DNA from: a virus
Strand: one strand, 5' to 3'
DNA: 20,007 nucleotides
Virus record (IMG/VR): IMGVR_UViG_3300046457_000069
Coordinates: 1-20,007 of that record
The stretch's first letter is position 1. Each line of letters begins with the position of its first letter. The notes beneath the pieces were generated by a model. The model was not told the DNA's origin. It did not search any database and was given only the letters and a program-made list of their open reading frames with translations. The translations under genes were made by a program, and so were the position numbers. Of this stretch, positions 1 to 7,256 are shown one piece after another.

Positions 1-375
1 GACCGCGTTCGTATCGGCTTCGAGGAACGACGCCGAGATGAGATAGACGATTGACTGCCCCGAAGTCGTCGGGGCCGGTGTGGCGAAGGTCTGCGCGGTC
101 TTGAGGATGCCTTGCTTCTGCGTAACCGTCGAATCGGCGGCGAGCGACGAATACGCGGTTGCGTCGAGCGCCGCTTGCGCATACACCGCGCCCGGCTGAA
201 CGACGACGTTCATCGCGGCGGGTGTGTTCGGGACGCACGCGAGACCGGTAAAAATCGTGCTCGTACCGAGAAAGTCTTGCGCGAACTGCCCGAGCGCAAA
301 GCCGACGTTTTTATTCGTGCTCAACAGGTCCGTTTCGAGCGGAACCTGCCCGGCGTAAATAATTTGACGATCCAA
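1..375 (-). CDS. Tail fibre / tail appendage protein, N-terminal part (runs off the left edge)
   Basis: The frame is open for 125 codons from 375 down to base 1, so only the N-terminus is present. The protein begins DRQIIYAGQVPLETDLL after the initiator and continues with small-residue, beta-rich sequence (PNTPAAMNVVVQPGAVYAQ). From memory this resembles the N-terminal part of myovirus tail proteins encoded after the baseplate genes, which attach fibres to the baseplate; that is recognition, not a search. No ATG fits the conserved-looking beginning. I place the start at TTG (373-375) because GGAG lies 7 bases upstream; the next in-frame ATG would remove over 50 residues. It follows the gpI-like gene, the usual site for fibre genes, and is separated from it by a terminator-like hairpin. 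The receptor-binding part lies outside the window, so specificity cannot be judged. Confidence 0.72.
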   Translation of the reverse strand, partial: MDRQIIYAGQVPLETDLLSTNKNVGFALGQFAQDFLGTSTIFTGLACVPNTPAAMNVVVQPGAVYAQAALDATAYSSLAADSTVTQKQGILKTAQTFATPAPTTSGQSIVYLISASFLEADTNAV

Positions 376-391
376 AGTGAATCTCCAATAG

Positions 392-414
392 AAAAAGCCC
401 GCTCGCGGCGGGCT
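392..414 (-). terminator. Rho-independent terminator-like hairpin between gpI-like and fibre genes
   Basis: Read on the minus strand: AGCCCGC, five-base loop, GCGGGCT, then a run of five T. The stem is 7 bp with the outer A-T pair. It lies 22 bases after the stop of the gpI-like gene and its U-tract ends 16 bases before the TTG of the fibre gene. It is one of four hairpins here with the same GCCCGC/GCGGGC stem. Confidence 0.75.
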
Positions 415-436
415 TGGTGATGCGTTTCGGCGTGGA

Positions 437-1105
437 TTAGTTACTGATGGCGACCCATGCAATCGTCGCGGCGGGCAAAACCGATGCGATCGCAGCGTAG
501 ATCGCCGCATCGGTGACACCGGTTGTCATATCGCCGATGTTTGCGTAAGCGGCGCGCGATGGCGTCGCGTATCCGCCGGGCGATGTGCCGTAACCCTGAA
601 GGTAGGGAAGGCCGGAGCCGGCCGGACGGTACGCGGTGACGAAGGCTTGATAGTTGAGTAGCAGCGAGCCGTATGCGCCGGCGACGCCGTAGCCGATGCC
701 GCCCGAGCGGTATGCGCCCGTATCCTGCGGCCGGGTCGGCTCGACGATCGTCGGCGCGCGACCGGTGAGGTCGGTCAAAATCTTCGTGATTGCCGCGCGT
801 GTGCCGCGCTCGCGCACGATGTTGATTTTGATCCGCGTCCGATAATTCGCGTCGGTCTCGTTCGGCAAGCGCCGAAGCCCGTTCGGGCCGAAGTAGTCGG
901 CCGCGGCAATGTCGAGCCAACCATCGGTCGACGTCTGAAGCCGGGTTTGCGCGAGCAGGTATTGATACGCCGCATAAACCGCGACGAACGCCGACGCGAT
1001 GCCGCCGAGCAGCGCATCGAGAATCGGCGAATCGGTCCCGAACCAACCGCTCGGCATGCGCGCCTTGATGCGCGCAAAAAAATCCGCTTGGTCTCCTGTC
1101 GCCAT
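437..1105 (-). CDS. Baseplate protein, gpI / Mu gp48-like tail protein
   Basis: A 222-residue protein starting MATGDQADFFARIKARMPSGWF. The N-terminal half is helical with a hydrophobic stretch around residues 28-50 (LLGGIASAFVAVYAAYQYLL), followed by a segment typical of baseplate-proximal tail proteins (DGWLDIAAADYFG, then NYRTRIKINIVRERGTRAAI). The C-terminal third is glycine- and tyrosine-rich. In P2/Mu-type phages the gene straight after gpJ encodes gpI or gp48, which joins the baseplate periphery to the fibres; position and size fit. Its ATG shares one base with the stop of the gpJ-like gene, so translation is probably coupled. A terminator-like hairpin follows its stop. The family call rests mainly on position plus the N-terminal pattern. 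Confidence 0.72.
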   Translation of the reverse strand: MATGDQADFFARIKARMPSGWFGTDSPILDALLGGIASAFVAVYAAYQYLLAQTRLQTSTDGWLDIAAADYFGPNGLRRLPNETDANYRTRIKINIVRERGTRAAITKILTDLTGRAPTIVEPTRPQDTGAYRSGGIGYGVAGAYGSLLLNYQAFVTAYRPAGSGLPYLQGYGTSPGGYATPSRAAYANIGDMTTGVTDAAIYAAIASVLPAATIAWVAISN

Positions 1106-2256
1106 TAGCTCACCGATACCGAAGTCGATTTGATAACCTGCTGATTCGTCGCTGCCAGGTCAGAAGTGCCGCCGTTCACCGTGAGCGTCAGAACGCTCGT
1201 CACGTCGCTCGACGCATCGATGGCGATCTGACCGAGCTTGAAGTAAGGGAGCGGCGCACCGAGCGGGAGCGTGTTGATATACGAGAGAAGCGCTTGCTGA
1301 ACGAGCGCGCACGTCGTCGAGTGATTCACGCCGGTCGATGTCGTTTGCAGCGTCATCACGACCGTCGCATTTACGACCGCGGGCGCGAACACGCCGAACG
1401 TCGACGTGAAGGGGCGCACCGCGTCGACGGCGTTATAAACCGCCGAGAGAACGGTCGAACCTGGGGCGCCGGTTCCGTCATCGACGACGACGAAGAAATA
1501 CCCCATCTGCGTAACGCCGGCCTTCGTCTGGTTCTCGGTGATCGAGTAGGTGAAGTTCGCGCCGAGCGCCGTGATTGCCGCGCCGATTGCCGCTTTCGTC
1601 GCTCGCGCGAGTGACGCGAGGTATCCGACGAAGCGAATGCGCGCGGCGGCGTCCGTTTCTGCGTCGACGCCGTTCACGAAGGCGAGCGCATTCGTCACCG
1701 TGTCGACGAAGGGAATCGACTGATAGAGCGCGCTGATGGCGCCCGCGCTGACGTTGCCCGACGAATCCGGCAGACTCAGCGAGTTCGAGCCGGCGGTGAT
1801 GCTCACGACCGAGCACGTAACAGACGCCGAGCCGGCCGCAATCACGAAGCCGCCGAGCGTCGCGCTATAGACGGCGTTCGTCGTGTCGACGACGACTTGA
1901 TACTGCTGCGATCCGTCGCCAGTCTGAACGATCGAGCCGACAGGAACGACCGCCTGCTGCGTCGTCGTGAAGCGCGAGAACGTGACCTGACCGCTTGCCG
2001 CTGTCGGGGCGAGCCGCGTGAATCCGTACTGCGCGAACCATGTATCGAGGTCCGCGCCGTTCGACGTCGCCGCGCGCGTGAGCGCGATCGCGCTCAGAAT
2101 TAGACCTTGGAGCCAGAGCGCGACCCATGCCGTACCCTCGCCGATGGCGCGGAGCACCGAGCCGATGACGAAGTTCACGAGAGTCGAAGCCGCGCCCTGC
2201 ACCGTCGTCGCAAACCCGGTGAGAATTTGCGTGAAGGATTGTGTATTGACGCTCAT
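1105..2256 (-). CDS. Baseplate assembly protein J-like (baseplate wedge)
   Basis: A 383-residue protein. The N-terminus (ILTGFATTVQGAASTLVNFVIGSVLRAI, residues 11-38) and the following LDTWFAQYGFTRLAPTAASG, then VTFSR and VPVGSIVQTGDGSQQYQV, match the usual order of gpJ/Mu gp47-type baseplate proteins, related to T4 gp6. These form the wedge ring that holds the hub and triggers sheath contraction. The middle part DAETDAAARIRFVGYLASLARATKAAI (about 203-229) is the characteristic helical segment of the family, and the C-terminus is beta-rich. The start ATG overlaps the gp25-like stop as ATGA; no strong Shine-Dalgarno is visible, so expression probably depends on coupling. Its own stop overlaps the next start by one base. 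Confidence 0.88.
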   Translation of the reverse strand: MSVNTQSFTQILTGFATTVQGAASTLVNFVIGSVLRAIGEGTAWVALWLQGLILSAIALTRAATSNGADLDTWFAQYGFTRLAPTAASGQVTFSRFTTTQQAVVPVGSIVQTGDGSQQYQVVVDTTNAVYSATLGGFVIAAGSASVTCSVVSITAGSNSLSLPDSSGNVSAGAISALYQSIPFVDTVTNALAFVNGVDAETDAAARIRFVGYLASLARATKAAIGAAITALGANFTYSITENQTKAGVTQMGYFFVVVDDGTGAPGSTVLSAVYNAVDAVRPFTSTFGVFAPAVVNATVVMTLQTTSTGVNHSTTCALVQQALLSYINTLPLGAPLPYFKLGQIAIDASSDVTSVLTLTVNGGTSDLAATNQQVIKSTSVSVS

Positions 2257-2651
2257 CGGTTGATGTCGAAGGAAAGGAGTTCGGTTTCGCCGGTTATGAC
2301 GTCGGCATATTGGATGTTCACGGTCGCGCCGTTGTTAAACGGGATGACATCGATCACCGGCGCCGGCGTGCGCGCGACGCTAGGGAACGAAACGACGATG
2401 CTGCGCACGAGCGCCCGAATCTCGTTCACGTTGAGCGCGCTACCGATGCGCCGCGGCAGCGACGCGCCGAAGTCGGGATGATCCGAATAATCAGCGGTCG
2501 CAAGCGGGTTGCCGGCGCGGTCGAAGAGGGCGGCGTTCGTGAGCAGGCCGCGCAAGATTTGTTGCTGCGTCGTGTCGGTCGAGTTCGCGAGCGCGAGGTC
2601 GCCCGAGGGGGAGACGTTTAGGTCATTCCCCCAATAATGAAACACGTCCAT
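2253..2651 (-). CDS. gp25/gpW-like baseplate wedge protein
   Basis: A 132-residue protein beginning MDVFHYWGNDLNVSPSGDLAL and containing the segment GSALNVNEIRALVRSIVVSF (about 74-93) and a beta-strand end (NNGATVNIQYADVITGETELLSF). Length and order of elements fit the T4 gp25 / P2 gpW family, a small wedge component that contacts the first sheath ring. I start at 2651 because AGGA lies about 8 bases upstream and only 4 bases separate it from the stop of the spike gene; the longer open frame to 2993 is arginine-rich antisense-type sequence overlapping the spike gene. The 3' end overlaps the gpJ-like start (ATGA). The order spike, gp25, J, I is the standard baseplate order. Confidence 0.86.
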   Translation of the reverse strand: MDVFHYWGNDLNVSPSGDLALANSTDTTQQQILRGLLTNAALFDRAGNPLATADYSDHPDFGASLPRRIGSALNVNEIRALVRSIVVSFPSVARTPAPVIDVIPFNNGATVNIQYADVITGETELLSFDINR

Positions 2652-2655
2652 GCGG

Positions 2656-3288
2656 TTATTCCTGCTGAGTCGGCGCGTTCGATGTGACAGTCGACCCGCC
2701 GGATTGAACGCCCGTAACCGGGTGCGTGTGACCGTTGTAGATCGATCGCATTTGCGACATCGTGTGCGAGTTAGACGCGGTGTTGTCTTGAATGTCGGCC
2801 TTGCTCGTGACGTTCTGATTGACGTTGAGCGTGTGATCCATCTGCACCGGGCCGACGAAGTGATGTTGCGTCGCCGTGTAGGTGATGCTCGACGTCGCGG
2901 TGACGGTAATCGTGCCGTCACCGTTGAACTTGAGCGCGCTCCCGCTTTTGTGGACGATGTACGTGTCGCCAGAAGGAACCGCCGGCGGCACATTCACGTT
3001 CGAAAAGAACCGCCCGAGGATGCGCGGTGCGGCCGGGTTCGCTTCACTGAACGAGACCTGCACCATGTCGCCAAGGTTCGGGCCGCACACAATTCCGAAG
3101 CCGTTGCCGACGCCGATCGTGCCGAGCGGAATCCAGCCGGCAACCTCAACGCCTTCGGGCTGAATCGTGACCTTTACCGCGTGCTTCGCCGGGTCGTATG
3201 ACGTGATGATTCCGGTCAGCGGCTTCGAGAGGTCGAGCATCGCGAGCGCCGCGCGCTGACTCATCGCGTTAGCGAGATGGCGCCCCAT
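2656..3288 (-). CDS. Baseplate spike protein (gpV / Mu gp45-like)
   Basis: A 210-residue protein. Residues about 20-95 form an OB-fold-like domain (GIITSYDPAKHAVKVTIQPE, then GWIPLG and GDMVQVSF). This is followed by a linker and a repetitive beta segment (about 105-180; TITVTATSSITYTAT, NVNQNVTSKADIQDN), as in trimeric beta-helix spikes that pierce the outer membrane. Near the C-terminus GHTHPV (residues 186-191) contains an HxH motif; in P2 gpV and phi92 gp138 histidines at the spike apex bind iron. Here about 20 further residues follow. The start overlaps the hub gene stop by one base (TGATG). Function call is firm; metal binding is inference from the motif. Confidence 0.87.
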   Translation of the reverse strand: MGRHLANAMSQRAALAMLDLSKPLTGIITSYDPAKHAVKVTIQPEGVEVAGWIPLGTIGVGNGFGIVCGPNLGDMVQVSFSEANPAAPRILGRFFSNVNVPPAVPSGDTYIVHKSGSALKFNGDGTITVTATSSITYTATQHHFVGPVQMDHTLNVNQNVTSKADIQDNTASNSHTMSQMRSIYNGHTHPVTGVQSGGSTVTSNAPTQQE

Positions 3289-4418
3289 CAGGTTAGCTCC
3301 TGGGTGTCGGGTGAATGGTTCTTTGCGCTGACGGTCAGCGTGTATCCGCTGTCAAAACTCAGCGCGCGCCGCAGCGAATCGGGGTAGTACGTCTGATCGA
3401 ACGCCGTGCCGGTGCCGATGAGTTGAACGAGGCTCGCGACCGTCAGCGCGTCGTTTCCGGCGGCGGGAATCGTGAACTCGCATCGCATCTCGTGCTGGAT
3501 GATCTGCGCGTACTTCGCTTGCGCGAACTGCAAGACCTTTTCCTGCGTCAGATTCGGGACGCTGTAATAGTAGGTTTGCGATCCGCTGCCGACCTGCGAG
3601 GCGCCAGGCTTGACCGTCGTCTGCTTGCTCGGCGGGTAGGTCGTCGTGAACGTCTTTTGCGCTGCGTCATTCCACGATCGCACGACGACGACGATTCCTT
3701 TCGATACCGTCAGCGCGCGTTCGAGCTTGAGCGCTTCAACGTTGCTGCGCGAATAGCCGACTTCGCCATCGGGCGGCGTCCAGGTGACGCGAAACGGCGT
3801 GACGCTCGCCGGGTCCGGCTTCGGGTGAAAGTTGAGCGTTTGACCGTCGACCCAAACATAAAACTGTTCGTTGCGCGCGAGTTCGCAGAGCAAATCCCAT
3901 TCGGTGCGCGCCGCGGTCATCTTCTCGTGATCGATTTCGTAAAACTTGCCGGCGAGCGTCTTTGTCGCCGTGACATTGGCGGTCATGCCGTGCCGCTGCG
4001 CGAGGATTTGCGCAATCTGCGACGCGGTTTTGTTCTGCCATTTTTCCGTCGTCTTGGCGTCGATGAAAACTCGCGTGAGGTCACGACCGGATATGTGAAC
4101 CTCGCCTTTTACCGGGTCATATTCGAGCGCGTCGACCTGCCCGTAAATGAGCGAGGTCAATTCTTCGGCCGTCCAATTCAGGCCGTCCGCGGGGATGCCC
4201 GCGAATATCTCAACGAAAATTTCGGTCTGACTGGTGAGCCATGCGAGACTGCGATCGGTCGGCAACTTGTTCGCGGCGAACGTGACCGAAAAGGTGTCGG
4301 CGCTCAAAAAGTTGTTGTTATCAACCTCGAACTCCGTCCAACCCTTGATGCCCGATAGGGCTTCGCCCTTTGCCGCTAACTTCACCGCGCCGCGTACCGC
4401 CTGGGCGGTGTTAGGCAC
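3288..4418 (-). CDS. Baseplate hub protein, gpD / gp27-like (phage late control D type)
   Basis: A 376-residue protein of the size of P2 gpD/T4 gp27-type hub proteins, which form the ring between tube and spike. Supporting segments: an N-terminal beta barrel with FEVDNNNFLSADTFSVTF (about 29-46), YGQVDALEYDPVKGEVHISGRDLT (about 92-115), then the helical domain TASQIAQILAQRHG and the WDLLCELARNEQFYVWVDGQTLNFHP stretch (about 174-199), characteristic of the family. It starts with GTG at 4416-4418, preceded by AGGAGG at 8 bases spacing, and overlaps the end of the LysM gene by 8 bases. The next gene is the spike that sits on this hub. Confidence 0.87.
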   Translation of the reverse strand: MPNTAQAVRGAVKLAAKGEALSGIKGWTEFEVDNNNFLSADTFSVTFAANKLPTDRSLAWLTSQTEIFVEIFAGIPADGLNWTAEELTSLIYGQVDALEYDPVKGEVHISGRDLTRVFIDAKTTEKWQNKTASQIAQILAQRHGMTANVTATKTLAGKFYEIDHEKMTAARTEWDLLCELARNEQFYVWVDGQTLNFHPKPDPASVTPFRVTWTPPDGEVGYSRSNVEALKLERALTVSKGIVVVVRSWNDAAQKTFTTTYPPSKQTTVKPGASQVGSGSQTYYYSVPNLTQEKVLQFAQAKYAQIIQHEMRCEFTIPAAGNDALTVASLVQLIGTGTAFDQTYYPDSLRRALSFDSGYTLTVSAKNHSPDTQELT

Positions 4419-5364
4419 TTAAAATACCTCCTGAATCGTCGGTGTACGGAGGAATCGTGACCGCTTGATTTCCGCTGATGTTCGTGTCGCCGCCGAGTTG
4501 CGGGTTCGCCTTCTGCAACGCCGTCCAACCGCTCACCTTGCCGTAATACTTCGATGCGAGGTCAAAGAGCGAGCCGCCGGAGACCTGAACGGTTTTCACG
4601 CCGCTGTTGATCTGCCCGACGTTCGAACCCATGCGCCCGAGAACGCTATTCAGGTTCACGAGCGCGGCTTGATTCGTCATCGCATTAATTTGCGTGCTGA
4701 GTTTCGCAACGTTCGTCGAGAGCGGGTTATTCGGCAGAATGCCGCCGAGCGTCGTGACGCTTTGCAGTGTGTTTTCGGTCGACGAAATCAGGACTTGCAC
4801 CTGCGAGCGCACGGCGTTGAGCGGTTGCAACACGCTGTTGAGCGTGCTTTTTGCCGCACTCGCGAACGACGAGACCGTGCTGATAGCCGAGTTGAGCGAC
4901 GCCATCGGCGCGGCGAGCGAAGGGAAGCCCGACGCCAGCGTGTTCGCGGTCGCGAGGTCGCCGCTCATCAGGTCGTCGATCGTCGGCACAGCGCCGCCGC
5001 CATCGTCGTTCAGATAGTCTTGAACGACCGTGCATGAGATGCGGTACGGAATCTGATAATCACGCTGATAGTCCGCTTCGAACTCGGTGATGACGACTTT
5101 GTACAGAAATTCCGACCATGACAGCGTGAGCGGCAAGCCGTCGTCGTGCATCGACTTCAGCGTGAGCGCGCGATCGAGCGCCGTTGTGCCGACGAGCCAA
5201 CCTGACCAGTCGAGCGGCGCGTGATCGGCGCCGAGCATATCGACCTGACGAGCGCCGCCGACCAGCCGGTGAACAATCGCCTGATGCCGCGACCGAACGT
5301 TGATGTGCTCGGGAATCTCGTACTCAGAGAATACGAAATCGCCTAGGGTGAGAACGGTCGCCAT
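4411..5364 (-). CDS. LysM-domain baseplate/tail protein
   Basis: A 317-residue protein in three parts. Residues 1-118 form a compact beta-rich domain (FVFSEYEIPEHINVRSRHQA, then LSWSEFLYKVVITEFEADY) like the N-terminal domain of baseplate proteins encoded between tape measure and hub. Residues about 125-250 are low-complexity, Ser/Ala/Asn/Leu-rich and probably helical. Residues about 256-306 are a LysM module (GGSLFDLASKYYG, WTALQKANPQ, ending VTIPP). LysM domains bind peptidoglycan or, in T4 gp53 and relatives, hold baseplate parts together. The start overlaps the tape measure stop by one base. Exact family (gp53-like versus DNA-circulation type) is not resolved. Confidence 0.78.
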   Translation of the reverse strand: MATVLTLGDFVFSEYEIPEHINVRSRHQAIVHRLVGGARQVDMLGADHAPLDWSGWLVGTTALDRALTLKSMHDDGLPLTLSWSEFLYKVVITEFEADYQRDYQIPYRISCTVVQDYLNDDGGGAVPTIDDLMSGDLATANTLASGFPSLAAPMASLNSAISTVSSFASAAKSTLNSVLQPLNAVRSQVQVLISSTENTLQSVTTLGGILPNNPLSTNVAKLSTQINAMTNQAALVNLNSVLGRMGSNVGQINSGVKTVQVSGGSLFDLASKYYGKVSGWTALQKANPQLGGDTNISGNQAVTIPPYTDDSGGILSA

Positions 5365-7232
5365 TAGTAAGCCATCCCTGCGGACGCTTGTCCGAACGTG
5401 AAGTCGAAGGTGTTCGAGTTGCCCGGTGCGCTCGCGTCTTTCGCCATTTGCTTAGACAGCACTTCACCGACCTTTTTCGAGTCGAGATAGACGTCGCCCT
5501 GCTTTCCGCCGGCGCCTGCTTGCGCGGCGGTCCTTACGTTCGATGACGGCTCTTTGGGTTGAGCCGGCGCGGCGCCAGGAGCGCGAGGAGGCTCGTATGA
5601 AGCCGGCGCCGCACTAGGAGCACGAGGCGGCTCGTATGAGGCCGGCGCGGCGTCAGGAGTGTGAGTCGGCTCATCGGCCGAAGCCGGCGCGACAGCGGGC
5701 GCATCCATCGCGCCGACGCCGGGTATCGTCGCTGCTCCCGGCATTTTTCCGTCGCCGCCGAGCCATGTCGGGCGGTGCTCCCACAGCCCTTTAAGCGTGC
5801 CCCAAAACCCGACAAGCAAGCCGGTCACGATCGGGATTGCAACCGCAAGACCGCCGACCACCCATGCCAAACCGGAGCCAAGACCAAGCGCGCCGGCGAG
5901 CGTCGTGACAACGCCAATCGTTACAGCGATGACGCCACCGATCGCGAGGAACGCGGCGAACATTGCCATCGAGACAGCGACAACCTTCACGAGCGCCGGG
6001 TGATCCTTCGCGAAGCCCGCGACCGACTCCATGATGTCGGCGAGTTTGCTCAAACCCTTGATCGCCATCGGAAGCACGGCGATACCGACGCGCAACATGA
6101 GGTCGTGCCATTTCGCCGACAGGATCGTGAACTGCTGATCGAGCGGCGAACCCTTCGTTTTGAGCGATTCGTCGAGACCCTTTTGCTTTCCAACCGCCTG
6201 TTCGGAAGCATCCATAAGCGTGCTTTCGCGCTGGAAATTGCCGATCAGTTTGCCGCCCGTCGAACTGCCGATGATCTGATCGACCATTCGCCGCCCGGCG
6301 TCATCGTTCGCGCCCGCCGCCTTGTAGAACTCGGGCATGTGCTTCAGAACCCATTTGTCGGCGTCGAGTTGCAGAGTCGTCGCGTCGATAACGTGCCCGC
6401 CCTGATCCATGACGCCCCATTTCTTCAGCTTTTCAAGCTGATAGCCGCCAGTCGGGCCGTTGAATCCAACGTGCGCGAGCATGCGGTTTTGGAGTGTGCG
6501 CAGCGCGACACCGAAGCCCGGCCCCATCTGCTGCATAATCGGCTCGGCGCGAGCGAGAAAGCCGTTCGAGACCTTCTGCAAGTCGGCAGGATCAGCCGCA
6601 AAGATCGCGCGCAGAGTCCCCGCCTTCAGCGTGCCGTTCCCGGACGCCATCAGCTTATAGAGCAGGTCGGCACGCTCTTCGGTGTTCACGCCGTTATTGA
6701 ACCCGCCGCTCAGTTCGAGCGCCTTGACGAAGCTTTGGCGCTCGGCGTCAGACGTGTGCTTACCGCTCGCCTTGTCGATCGCCTCCATCTTTGCCAGGAT
6801 CGGCGCGAGGCGCAGCGTATGGTGAGCGTCGTCGCGCCCGGCATCGCGCGTCAGTGCGAACGCCTCGACGGCGACGCCCATTTTCTCGTTGACCGACAGA
6901 TTGCGAATCGACTTGTCGTTGTTCGCCCAATCTGTGATCGACTGCAACTGCGCCAGCTTGGCGCCGTTGCTCATAATGTCGTTTTGTAGCTTGACGAACT
7001 TGTTCGCCTCTTCGAGCGGGCTTTTAAAAGCCATCGCAAGACCAACGCCCATGCCCGCACTTAGTGCGCCGCCGAACATAAGCTTTGTCGCGCCGCTCAT
7101 TCGCGAAATGGATTTACGCAAGCGCTCTGCGGCATGTTCGGCGTGTCCGAACTGGTTTGCCATTTGCAAAAGGCCGTGCGATACTCCATTCAGCAGGGAT
7201 ACTCGGACCCCAATGCGGAATGCTTCAAAAAT
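5364..7232 (-). CDS. Tape measure protein with probable ATT start
   Basis: 622 residues if begun at ATT (7230-7232). The first ATG (7163) would remove FEAFRIGVRVSLLNGVSHGL, a segment typical of tape measure N-termini. A near-perfect Shine-Dalgarno AAGGGAGGT (7237-7245) sits 5 bases before ATT; no ATG, GTG or TTG lies in frame between the upstream stop and that site. The remaining part has a hydrophobic patch (about 51-69), a long helical middle, membrane-like segments at about 414-478 (MAMFAAFLAIGGVIAVTIGV), Pro/Ala repeats at about 515-557, and a C-terminal DVYLDSKKVGEVLSKQM segment common in tape measures. Role: sets tail length, fills the tube, and probably helps DNA cross the inner membrane. 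It is short for the family, predicting a short tail. Identity is strong; the ATT start is inference. Confidence 0.85.
   Translation of the reverse strand: MFEAFRIGVRVSLLNGVSHGLLQMANQFGHAEHAAERLRKSISRMSGATKLMFGGALSAGMGVGLAMAFKSPLEEANKFVKLQNDIMSNGAKLAQLQSITDWANNDKSIRNLSVNEKMGVAVEAFALTRDAGRDDAHHTLRLAPILAKMEAIDKASGKHTSDAERQSFVKALELSGGFNNGVNTEERADLLYKLMASGNGTLKAGTLRAIFAADPADLQKVSNGFLARAEPIMQQMGPGFGVALRTLQNRMLAHVGFNGPTGGYQLEKLKKWGVMDQGGHVIDATTLQLDADKWVLKHMPEFYKAAGANDDAGRRMVDQIIGSSTGGKLIGNFQRESTLMDASEQAVGKQKGLDESLKTKGSPLDQQFTILSAKWHDLMLRVGIAVLPMAIKGLSKLADIMESVAGFAKDHPALVKVVAVSMAMFAAFLAIGGVIAVTIGVVTTLAGALGLGSGLAWVVGGLAVAIPIVTGLLVGFWGTLKGLWEHRPTWLGGDGKMPGAATIPGVGAMDAPAVAPASADEPTHTPDAAPASYEPPRAPSAAPASYEPPRAPGAAPAQPKEPSSNVRTAAQAGAGGKQGDVYLDSKKVGEVLSKQMAKDASAPGNSNTFDFTFGQASAGMAY
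5562..5690 (-). repeat. Tandem 39-bp repeat coding Pro/Ala-rich 13-residue units in the tape measure
   Basis: The tape measure contains APASYEPPRAPSA followed directly by APASYEPPRAPGA, preceded by a degenerate 14-residue copy (APASADEPTHTPDA) and followed by a truncated APAQPKEP. The 39-base period is visible in the DNA: GGCTCGTATGA recurs at 5590 and 5629 on the plus strand. It is probably a flexible linker between the membrane-like region and the C-terminal segment. Confidence 0.85.
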
Positions 7233-7236
7233 TTTG

Positions 7237-7245
7237 ACCTCCCTT
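7237..7245 (-). promoter_or_regulatory. Strong Shine-Dalgarno that sets the ATT start of the tape measure gene
   Basis: Minus-strand AAGGGAGGT, one base away from the ideal AAGGAGGT core, followed by 5 bases and then ATT. Any ATG lies at least 60 bases downstream, far beyond working distance. Its GGAG can pair with the preceding CTCC over a four-base loop (GAAG), so the site could be partly hidden in a 4-bp hairpin. Confidence 0.6.
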
Positions 7246-7256
7246 CGGAGTTGACA

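Noticed and set aside
5661-6989. Plus-strand open frame of 442 codons antisense to the tape measure
   Set aside because: Arg/His-rich shadow frame; the minus-strand product has clear tape measure features.
7134-7256. Promoter for the plus-strand membrane ORF
   Set aside because: GATACT boxes occur near 7190-7205, but no acceptable -35 element lies at the right spacing, so no promoter is called.
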